From Gracilariopsis chorda (taxonomy: Eukaryota; Rhodophyta; Florideophyceae; Gracilariales; Gracilariaceae), in NCBI GenBank assembly GCA_003194525.1, contig NBIV01000158.1:111030-175029 (forward strand): a DNA stretch of 64,000 bases, given 5' to 3'. Below, piece by piece: positions 50,232 through 58,475 of this stretch; position 1 is the stretch's first letter, and each line of letters begins with the position of its first letter. The notes below the pieces were generated by a model that was not told the origin of the DNA, ran no database searches, and was given only the letters and a program-made list of their open reading frames with translations. A program made the translations under genes and the position numbers.

Positions 50232-52019
50232 ATGGGTGATAAAAGCGCGTGCTTTGTCTCCGGTTCTCCGGTAAATCCCTCTGCACCAGAGTCATCAAGC
50301 ACACAAACGACAACAACAGCCACCCTCCAAAAGGGAAAAATGAACGACGACAACAATATCAACAACAACAGCCAACCGCCGAGACTTCTCGGGCGATACA
50401 CCACCGGTTTCCGGTCAGTTCCCCTGCCTCAGGGCGATCGAAATCCGATACAACCGGGGAATATGGCTGCTGCAGCCGACCATCCCTTCGCACTACCACC
50501 TTCGGTGGTGTCCTCCGGAACCACTCCGGTGTCCAACTGGCCAACCTACAACACCCTGGTGGGGCTCAACCCGATGAATCGGAATCACGCGTCGCGCCTG
50601 CGCCTTGCCCCGTGGTTTCACCCGGTCGCTGTCCTCAATGAGGGATTGGTCACCGCTTATGCGGATGGTTCAGACACCCTTCCGGGGGATCTGCCCAGAG
50701 CAGTCACCACATCGTGGGATTGGCGTCACCGGATTGCGATTCCGCGTCACCACCTCCGAAGAAACTCGGGCGAGACCGTCGCTGCGGCGCAGACCGCGTT
50801 GACGCGGATGGCGTACCAACGGCAGAGCCGGGCTCCATTCGATGTACCGGTCCCACCGGAGTTTGGCTTCGACATTAGCTACTTCCGCACTCGCGGGGAG
50901 ATTGGGTACGGCGAGAACCTGTTCCGCCTCGAGACCCTCGCTTGGAGGAATTTCCCCGCAGCGCGGCAAGAGGCCCTTTGCTGGGAGCGACCGATTATTC
51001 GGGCGGAGTTCAGGTACCTTCCCCGGCAATACCGGTCCAACTTTCTCCAAAACTTCATCCGCTACGAGCGGCGTTGGCGATCCCGATTCGGGTACTTTAT
51101 CCCGTATCAGAACGTGGAGATAGAGCGGATTGCGCCGCCTCACCGGCTAGGTCGGTATGTAGCACTCCCCGAGTGGTGGCGCTTCCATGAAGCCTGCCGG
51201 GGGTGCTACATAGAACTCCCGCCGGTACTTACGTACCTCGGTTCGCTGCTCATGCAGGATCCCCGGTCGGGGTTGTGGTCCGTAGTGGTTACGGAGTGGG
51301 CGGCCCGCAGTGCGGCTTATATCCTCAACGAGGCGTACGACCAGTATCGTCTCTGGTTCCTTCAACCGCGTGTGCGGGCAGCGATCCGAAACCTGGATCT
51401 TCGCATCCCCCTTGGGGGCCAGGCCAACAATGAAGAGGTCCTCCAATTACTTGGGTACATCGACAGCGTTAGCTGGAGTGAGGTCCCGCTGGAGCAAAGC
51501 GGTCGTCTGGATGGCGGCAGCGGTAACACCGGTGGTCCGGGACTCGGTAGAAACACCGCCCTTGCGGGGGATTTTATCTACTTCGACCCCTGGGAGTTCC
51601 GGGAAATTTCCTCCGAGGAGGCGCGAGAGCTTCGCGATACGCCCCGGCATGTGCCGGAAGACCACCCGGTGGGGTACGTCGATTCTGACGACTGCTACCG
51701 CGCATACGGCGGGGATGACCCAATGGTCGATAACGAACCGGAAGAACCCGGGGAGATGGACGTAGAGGAAACCGGCGCTAGCGCGGAAGCTTTCCCAGAG
51801 GGGGTATCTCCGGCCGAGCCGGCTGCTGACCCTTCAACGGCAAGTGCCGGACCTTCTATCCCCAGCGGGGTGACGGCGAATGAAAACGAAATCATCGCAC
51901 GTTTCCTCCGGGGTGCCGGTCTTAGCGCTGCCGAGGTATCGGGGGATGTCACCACCATGGCGGACGCGTTGGCCTACCGCCTTGCTGGGGGTTACGCCCC
52001 GGACGATGGGGGTGAGTGA
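50232..52019 (+). CDS. Antisense accessory ORF of element B, unknown family
   Basis: A 595-residue frame on the strand opposite to pol, between the 3' LTR and the 3' end of pol. It has no stop or frameshift. Residues 1-75 are Ser/Thr/Asn-rich. From about 110 to 440 it is dense in Trp, Tyr, Arg and Phe and aligns along its length with the second antisense protein at 56298. Shared blocks include APWFHP, RAEFRYL.R, RSRFG..PYQN.E.ER, GRY..LP.WW, RGC..E.PP.L.Y.GS, EWAAR.AA..L.E.YD..RLW, R.LDL.IPLG..AN and DPMVD. The C-terminus is acidic and Pro/Ala-rich. I recognise no known domain. Expression could start in the adjoining LTR. It is not gag, protease, RT, integrase or a clear env: no signal peptide or membrane segment is seen. 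Confidence 0.75.
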   Translation: MGDKSACFVSGSPVNPSAPESSSTQTTTTATLQKGKMNDDNNINNNSQPPRLLGRYTTGFRSVPLPQGDRNPIQPGNMAAAADHPFALPPSVVSSGTTPVSNWPTYNTLVGLNPMNRNHASRLRLAPWFHPVAVLNEGLVTAYADGSDTLPGDLPRAVTTSWDWRHRIAIPRHHLRRNSGETVAAAQTALTRMAYQRQSRAPFDVPVPPEFGFDISYFRTRGEIGYGENLFRLETLAWRNFPAARQEALCWERPIIRAEFRYLPRQYRSNFLQNFIRYERRWRSRFGYFIPYQNVEIERIAPPHRLGRYVALPEWWRFHEACRGCYIELPPVLTYLGSLLMQDPRSGLWSVVVTEWAARSAAYILNEAYDQYRLWFLQPRVRAAIRNLDLRIPLGGQANNEEVLQLLGYIDSVSWSEVPLEQSGRLDGGSGNTGGPGLGRNTALAGDFIYFDPWEFREISSEEARELRDTPRHVPEDHPVGYVDSDDCYRAYGGDDPMVDNEPEEPGEMDVEETGASAEAFPEGVSPAEPAADPSTASAGPSIPSGVTANENEIIARFLRGAGLSAAEVSGDVTTMADALAYRLAGGYAPDDGGE

Positions 52020-52210
52020 AACCTCTAGTCCAGTTTCCTGGTTCTTCTTTCCCTGGCTATGCCAGTTAGTGTAGTGTAGTATTGTGGGGAGCTAGCTGCT
52101 CCCTTGAATAAACTTTCCCGTTTAGAACGGTGCTTCTCGGTTGAGTTCCCCGTCTTCGACGGACCTTGTCTTGTTATCCTTTCCTTTCGCTCTCCGCTCG
52201 CGCGGCAACG
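52020..52210. terminator. Convergent end region of antisense ORF and pol in element B
   Basis: The 190 bp between the two facing stops contains a strong hairpin (GGGAGC, TAGCT loop, GCTCCC at about 52088-52104) followed by GAATAAAC, a possible + strand polyadenylation signal. It probably separates the two opposing transcripts. Confidence 0.45.
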
Positions 52211-55200
52211 TTACCCAACTTGGGCATTTACCAGCGTGGCTGGAGCTGCAGTTCCCGTTTGACGGTGGTATCGCACGACCTGCGACCGTGGGAGGTGTTC
52301 CATTGGCTCCCACGTATCCCCACTGGGGTCGTACCCGTACCAGCGGACGCGGTATTGTAGAATACCATCCTGGTCCCAGGTGTGTCCGACAAGTCGGTCT
52401 ACTACGAACTCTCGTTCGTAGACCTGCCGGCCGTGCCGGGTGGTGGTTGTACTTCCCTGCGGGGGCTGCCCGCTGTGCGGTATAATGTCCCTTAGCAGGG
52501 TGTTCGGCGATAACTCCGACGTTGCCGTGCGCTGTCCTAGTGGCCGCTGCTCATGCGGGAAAATATCGCTCAAGAGGGTGTGTGGTGTCACGGTTTTCCC
52601 CGGCAAGTCATTCCCCATTGGGGTGTCGTTGTTCCCGTCTTCACGGTAGGCCGGGCGAACCGCCAGTCGGCGGGGGACTTGGGCTCCGCCTTCGCGGTTG
52701 AGCTCACGAACCGCGAGTTTGCGGGAAGATGACCGCTCCTGCGGGATCGGCATTTCCACAATCCCCTTGGGGGTCCCGTGCGACACGGTGATTGGGTGGC
52801 AAACCGCCTCCCTGCCAGGCGCACGAGCGCTCTGCACCATACGTTCCGGCGACGCCGTGGTGTCCCCGGCTACTGACGGGTTGCCTGGGGCTAACTCCGG
52901 TACACCGGTATTTTGGTCAAAATTCCCCTTCGGGGGGTTCTGGGCAGGTGCCGATGACACCCTTTTCAGGGGAATTGCCGCTGAGCGCAGTGCACCATCT
53001 CCGTGAGGAGGAGCAGCGTCCAGTACGACAGGTTTCGAGCGTGCGATGGCGCGCGTTATTCCCGAGTTCCTCGGTTCTTCGCCGCAGCGATGCGGGGGTT
53101 GGCGCAAATTATTCCCCGTAGCGGGGGCTTTGATTCCGTCAACGACGGGAGGCGTTTCCGGTGCTTGCGAGCCAGGGCTTAAAGCTTCGACTGCAGCTTG
53201 GCCGCCTTTTTCCCCAAGAGGGGTGTGGGTATTCCCCTGTGAGGCCGGCGTATCTGGGCACCCCTTCTCCGCAGGGCGCGGGTCTGATCGACCTGATTGA
53301 ACCGCTTCCGCGGGGACTTCCGCCAACGGCGGCTTCGAGGCATCGGGCGATTGCCTTTCCGCTGCTGCGGTATTGGAGTGAGGCTTCTCGTTTTCCCGTG
53401 ACAAACGGTGTATTTGCCGCTTTTGCGGGGCCTGCGCGTCTGGTTCCTGTTGCACGGCACTGCCCGGGAACGGGGGATTAGTGTCGCGTGACATATTCCG
53501 TGCTCCACGAGTGTTCCGTATGTTACGGTGTGTTTCCCGTTGCGACGGTGATATCGTTCCTCGAAAACGAGTGTTCTCCTCCCCCTCCTTAGACGGAGCG
53601 GCGGGATAAGGGATAACATTCCCAGCCTGGCGGGTATAGATGCGCGCCAGTGGGGCAGACGTGGTAGAGGCGGGCGCTGAGGGGCCCGAATTACCCGTCT
53701 GAGCCGGTGAGTCCGACAGAGTCGGTAGGTCTGAGAGTCCCCGGCTGGGGTGTGGTAGTACCGTAGGTCTAGTACTCCCGGATTGTTCCGGTGTAGCGGA
53801 GTCCGTAGAAACGGGGTTGCCTGGATCCAGGACTACCTCTGACGAGGGAGGAGGGGCGAGGACAACACGATCACGGGAAATCCGTTCGTGCGTGTCCCCC
53901 ATCTCTACCACGACAGTGTCGGTGTTAACAGAGATCACCTTGAAGGGTCCATCCGCCACAGGCGAGAGTTTGTGACGCTTCTCCCGTTCCGGGTTGTAGT
54001 ATTCCTTCCTGATGAAGACGTAGTTATTTGCCCGAGTCGGGGACGGTTTTCCTCGCAAGCGAGCGTCAAAATCCCGCTTGTAAGCGGCTTGGGCCCGTGC
54101 CATAGACTTCCGCGCAGCGGGGACCAGCTTGGAAAGCCATTGCTTCCATTGCTGCCGGTAGATACCCACAGATGGGAAATTGTCCAAGGTAGCTTGGGGT
54201 TCCAGCGCCACAGGCGGGGGTGTTCTAGATAGAACTAACTCGAATGGCGAAACTCCGGTAGTCCGGTGTACCTGCGTATTGTACGCGTAGGTTACCGCAT
54301 CAGCGTAGAGATCCCAATTCGTTGGGTGGTCAGCGACGTAGGAACGTAACGCCGCGAGTAACGTCCGGTTGAACCGTTCAACTTGCCCATTACACTGGGG
54401 GTGGTAGGTAGTCGTGAACAAGTTCTTGAGATCCAGGATGCGACAAACATCCTGGAAGAACTTGCTCACGAACTGCTTCCCGTTGTCAGAGAGCACCTCT
54501 ACAGGGGGACCGTAGACAAAAATCCAGTGTTTCACCAGAGCCTGGGCCACCGTGAGAGCGGTTATCCTCCGAAGAGGGACAGTCCGTACCAGCTTAGAAA
54601 AGCGGTCGGTAATGACAAGTAGAAACTTGTTTCCACGTTTCGTGGTGAGTAATGGTCCGAGAATATCGATTGCGATAAACTCGAGCGGCGCCCTTGCGGG
54701 GAATAGTTTCATCTTCTTCGCATTTTTGCGAAGTTTGACGCGATTCTTCGCGCATTCGCTACAAAACCGCACAGTTGCGTAGCAATCCACCGCCATTGCG
54801 GGCCAATAGAAATCCCTTCGCAGGGTTAGGTAGAGTTTCCTCCCACCTGGGTGACCTCCAATGGGGGCGTAGTGTGATAGATGTAATACCCGCGATTGCA
54901 GGGAATGTGGTACCACAATCTGTGGACGGGCTTCGACCTTTCTTACGAGGTAGCCTTTGTCGTTTACCCCGAAAGGGAGATCTTCACCACCGTTGATACG
55001 GGCACGAATTCTCGTACAGAATGGGTCGCCGAATTGTTCTCGGATCATTTCTTCCGGTGATACCGGTACAAAGTTTCCCGGTAACGGGTTCTCAGATTTA
55101 TCTCGCGATGCGAGTAGTTCGTCAAAATCAGCATCCTCGTCCCAGGTTTCTGGCCTAGCCTCGACGGCATATTCCGGATCATCCGGGTCTATAGCCATGA

Positions 55201-55334
55201 AGCATGGGACTTCATCATCCTCTGTTGGGAGTGCTTCCCCACTTGTGGGTAACCGCGATAAAGCGTCGGCCTGGGTGTTCTGCGCACCCTTTTTATAAAT
55301 GACTTGAAAGTCATATTCCGCGAGGCGGAGTCTC
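52211..55334 (-). pseudogene. Element B pol, 3' part: RNase H tail, integrase, linker, chromodomain; truncated by element A
   Basis: The frame is open for about 1040 codons from the junction. It begins in the last part of RNase H (RLRLAEYDFQVIYKKG, then NTQADALSRL). The integrase has a zinc finger (HLSHYAPIGGHPG... FCSECAKN) and core Asp, Asp, Glu in AIDILGPL, LSDNGKQF and NGQVERFNRT. After the YYNPEREKRHKLSP beta-rich domain come about 400 residues of low-complexity Pro/Arg/Ser linker and a C-terminal chromodomain (REFVVDRLVGHTW...LQYRVRWYGYDPSGDTWEPMEHL), which marks a chromovirus and would guide integration to chromatin. Reverse transcriptase, protease and gag are missing here because element A is inserted at 55334/55335. 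They should continue beyond element A, outside the window. Upstream of the junction the same frame stays open through LTR A by chance. Confidence 0.88.
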
Positions 55335-55955
55335 TGTGGTGCAATCCCGGTGTGGGAAAGGCACCCAAGGCAGCTCGAAGCCTTGCTCTCTTGGAGAGGT
55401 AGGCCCAGCTGGGTAGAGCCCTCCGTGTCCCGTATGACGGGTGTAACTCCGTCGGGAGCCTGGATGTACCTCGGAGGTTTAGGGGTTAGAACGGGTCGGA
55501 ACCACGGCTGGTCCGGAAGTAGCCTGCGAACAGGGGAACAAAAGAGGGAAAGGGACCACCCGACGGGGGCGTGCGGAAAGCGGGAACAGACCCCGGAGGG
55601 GGGTGCCGATACACACACACGAACACGCACCGCGCGGCGGTTAGGGGATATGAGGGGAAGAGATGGTCTCACGGTCTCACGACACACGTCGGTAATATCA
55701 ATACCCAAAACTGGGGCGGAGATAGGGCCTGTACGGACGGTCACACGACAACAATGAATACCACGAGTGGTCACAACCCACTGGGTACGACGAGCACGGT
55801 CTCCTCGGTGGTGCGAGTCGGGTGAAACTATCGGGCAAGCGGTGTACCTCCGCGAGGAGCTAGACACTTCGCATGGCGAATAGAGTCAGAGCCGAACTCT
55901 TGTTACTTTTCTTGGTGAGCTCGCCGTCGTGCGGCCGACGCTCAAGTACTAGCTC

Positions 55956-55980
55956 AGTGCACTACAGTAGGTAGTGCACT
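55956..55980. repeat. Hairpin in LTR A (10-bp arms, 5-nt loop)
   Basis: AGTGCACTAC (55956-55965) pairs perfectly with GTAGTGCACT (55971-55980). It is placed like the hairpin in LTR B, just before the AT-rich block, but built from other bases. Confidence 0.85.
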
Positions 55981-56053
55981 AGCCTAAGTAAAATTAACCC
56001 CTAAACTACACTAAAATAAGTAGCCGTTTTGGGCCTCCTGGCCGGGGCTGTAG

Positions 56054-56063
56054 CCACGTGTCC
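56054..56063. promoter_or_regulatory. G-box in LTR A
   Basis: CCACGTGTCC, identical to the motif in LTR B. The two LTRs are otherwise poorly alignable here. Confidence 0.5.
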
Positions 56064-56247
56064 ACCACCCTTGCCAGGCAAGTACCACAAAATATGAATG
56101 TTCCCATAACCACCCTGGGTAACCCAACCGCTAATTAGCCCGGTAAACGGGGGCTAAAATTCATGCATCCCGCTTCATCGCTCGCACCGAGTACACCTCA
56201 GATATGAGTTTCACCATCGCCCGTACGCGGGAATGTATTGCACTACA

Positions 56248-56263
56248 CATCCCCCTCCTTAAG
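56248..56263 (-). other. Polypurine tract of element A
   Basis: On the minus strand CTTAAGGAGGGGGATG directly before the 3' LTR. Same CTTAAGG core as in element B. Confidence 0.75.
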
Positions 56264-56297
56264 GGCCGAAAACGAACGTGAGTATACGCGTGAGGAG

Positions 56298-58139
56298 ATG
56301 AGGCGCGAGGGTATAAATAGTCCCGACAAGGGAATTGCCGAGATACCGGTCCCCCGTACCAACACGGTTACAACTGATCAACCCTCAGTACCTTCTTCAA
56401 CAGACTCTGCGCCCCTCTCTACTATGACCAACACTCCGTTTTCGAACAACCCGCCTGCGGGCGCCCCGCAGGGGACTTCCGCGAGCGGACAACCTTCCTT
56501 CGCGACGCCGGGGTCGCGGGTTCGTCACCCAACCTCTGGGTTCCTCTCCTTGCCTCTGCCTGGAGGATCGTCTCATGTTCCAACCTTGGATGCCTCGGAT
56601 GCCGCGAGTATCGCCGCCTGTAATTCCGCTCAAGCGATACCGATCACTGCGACCGCCGCCGGCTGGGTGTCACAATCGACACTTTGGGCCCGCAATCCCC
56701 GGGAAGACGCTCTACTCTTTTGGCGTGCGCCCTGGTTCCACCCCACATGGGTTTCCGACTCGGACCTCATCGACTCCTATGTGGAGGAGGGCGAGCTCCC
56801 AGGGGGACTAGGCCGGGATTTGGTCGACTCCTTCGACTGGAGGACGCGTATCGCGGTAGAGCCACAGTTCCTCGCACGGAAGCGCACCAGATATGGTTTC
56901 GAGACGCTGAATGAAGCCTGTGCCGGGATGGCCAAGGTCGCCTACGACCGTCTTGCCCGCGCGAGTTATCCGGATGAGCTGATACCAACGGAATACAGCT
57001 TTGACCTCTCGCGGTACCGTACCTACGGTGAAGTCTCATACTGCGAGAACCTTGCTGCCTACCAGCCATCTACACCGTTCCGGTCCACTCCAATAGAAGC
57101 CGGGATGCTCCTCTGGAGGCGCCCAATTCTGCGTGCAGAGTTCCGATATCTTCGTCGTCCGAATCATCGCGGATCCTTCTTCGACCGACTCCGGTTTGAG
57201 CGAAAGGCGCGCTCCCGCTTCGGGTTCCTGGTACCATACCAAAATCTCGAGGTCGAGAGGCTCCGTCCATCCGCGATGCGCGGCCGGTATGCACCTCTTC
57301 CCCATTGGTGGAGCAGGTTCGAAGTCCCGAGGGGATGCTTTGCGGAGATGCCTCCGTGCCTCAGCTACATCGGTTCACGATTAATCAACAATCCGGATTC
57401 CGGTTACTGGACTCTCTTCCTCGCCGAATGGGCTGCTCGCGTTGCCGCATTTCTCCTCTGGGAGGTGTACGACAAGAACCGTCTGTGGTACATTCCTCCT
57501 CACCTACGCCAGGTTATCCGCCGATTGGATCTCTATATCCCTCTGGGATCCGAAGCCAATGTGGATGAGCTTCAGTGCCTTCTGAACACCATCGATATGG
57601 TTAACTGGGATACAGTCCCCGTCTCCAACGTCCCTGACGGTGAGCCTTCCAGGCATGATCGCTCTCCAGGCCGGAGAAATCCAAACGCTGGCAACTTCGT
57701 CTTCTATGACCCTTGGGAGGTATCCGTGACTTCACGGGCTCACGCGCTAGCGTTACGCGATGTACCACGCTCCGTTCCGCGAGGCCACCCGGTTGGGTTC
57801 ATGTTTTCCGATGAATGGCACGGTTCCTACGAGGATGATCCAATGGTGGATGACGACCCCGATGAGGTGGAGGAGGCCGTAGCCCCGGTAACGGCGATGG
57901 TCAACGATCTCGACGGATCCGGCCAGCATGTGGCTGCTCCAGATGGCTGGAATATGGCCGCCAGTGCGGCTGCTTCTCCGTCTACCGCATCTCCGGTCCC
58001 CGTGGACCCTCAGGCCGTTGCCCTCAGGGCTCACCTCCAGTCCATTGGAGTGGTTGCGCCTTCCAACCTCACCAGCGTGAGCGAGTTATTGGCTTTCGCG
58101 TCTGCGAACTACCAACCGCCAACGAGCGGCTCATCCTAA
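56298..58139 (+). CDS. Antisense accessory ORF of element A, unknown family
   Basis: About 613 residues, on the strand opposite to the pol of element A and intact although that pol is broken. It is a clear homologue of the antisense protein at 50232: WRAPWFHP, DWRTRIA, YRTYGEVSYCENL, RRPILRAEFRYLRR, ARSRFGFLVPYQNLEVERL, GRYAPLPHWW, RGCFAEMPPCLSYIGS, EWAARVAAFLLWEVYD and RLDLYIPLGSEAN in the same order. The C-terminal acidic block contains DDPMVDDDPDEVEE. The N-terminal 120 residues are Pro/Ser/Thr-rich and poorly conserved. I used the first ATG (56298); the Met at 56424 is an alternative. No transmembrane segment, signal peptide or zinc motif is seen. A function in silencing control, nuclear transport or particle assembly is conceivable but unsupported. 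Confidence 0.75.
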   Translation: MRREGINSPDKGIAEIPVPRTNTVTTDQPSVPSSTDSAPLSTMTNTPFSNNPPAGAPQGTSASGQPSFATPGSRVRHPTSGFLSLPLPGGSSHVPTLDASDAASIAACNSAQAIPITATAAGWVSQSTLWARNPREDALLFWRAPWFHPTWVSDSDLIDSYVEEGELPGGLGRDLVDSFDWRTRIAVEPQFLARKRTRYGFETLNEACAGMAKVAYDRLARASYPDELIPTEYSFDLSRYRTYGEVSYCENLAAYQPSTPFRSTPIEAGMLLWRRPILRAEFRYLRRPNHRGSFFDRLRFERKARSRFGFLVPYQNLEVERLRPSAMRGRYAPLPHWWSRFEVPRGCFAEMPPCLSYIGSRLINNPDSGYWTLFLAEWAARVAAFLLWEVYDKNRLWYIPPHLRQVIRRLDLYIPLGSEANVDELQCLLNTIDMVNWDTVPVSNVPDGEPSRHDRSPGRRNPNAGNFVFYDPWEVSVTSRAHALALRDVPRSVPRGHPVGFMFSDEWHGSYEDDPMVDDDPDEVEEAVAPVTAMVNDLDGSGQHVAAPDGWNMAASAAASPSTASPVPVDPQAVALRAHLQSIGVVAPSNLTSVSELLAFASANYQPPTSGSS

Positions 58140-58475
58140 GTCAGGATCCTGGACCGTGGCACGCACACCTGATATAGGTTAGCGCTTAACGCTCCATAGC
58201 TTGTGGTAAACGACTTCCTTCTTCTATATCCGTATGTCCGGACTCTTCTTTTTCTTCTTCATAGCATCTTCATGCTGGACCGCTAAGCGGTATTCTTCAT
58301 TAAACCGTTACTTCGGTCGGACCGCTAGGCGGTGTGACGTACAATGACCATTGGTTTCCCTATGCAGTCCATTACTTCGTGTAACCTTCTGTAGCCAGAT
58401 CTCTTCCTGTGTCCTCTTCTCTTCGGAGACTTCTCTTCCGTCTTCGGAATCTTCTGCATAGTGCAGTGTATCGTC
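58140..58475. terminator. Convergent end region of antisense ORF and pol in element A, with repeated hairpins
   Basis: Two near-identical hairpin motifs, GGACCGCTAAGCGGT and GGACCGCTAGGCGGTG, lie at about 58276-58290 and 58318-58333 in a pyrimidine-rich region between the facing stops. They may be end or processing signals for the opposing transcripts. Confidence 0.4.

Larger units (their letters stand above)
55335..56247 (-). repeat. 3' LTR of Ty3/gypsy element A, inserted in element B
   Basis: Starts TGTGGTGCAAT and ends ATTGCACTACA, an 11-bp terminal inverted repeat with one mismatch, almost the same ends as LTR B. Length 913 bp. The left flank is GTCTC inside element B's RNase H codons (predicted 5-bp target duplication). 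Features shared with LTR B in the same order: ...GGGTAGAGCCCTCC near the left end, a strong hairpin, the block TAAGTAAAATTAAC...ACTAAAAT, the CCACGTGTCC G-box, then the polypurine tract. The rest is strongly diverged, so A and B are different families or old lineages. Confidence 0.82.

Noticed and set aside
55335-55867. N-terminal 178 residues of the apparent element B pol frame as a real protein domain
   Set aside because: It is LTR A read antisense; element A pol shows that RNase H should continue here instead.
55950-55960. TAGCTCAGTG in LTR A resembling a tRNA A-box
   Set aside because: It is part of the LTR hairpin region; no cloverleaf can be drawn.
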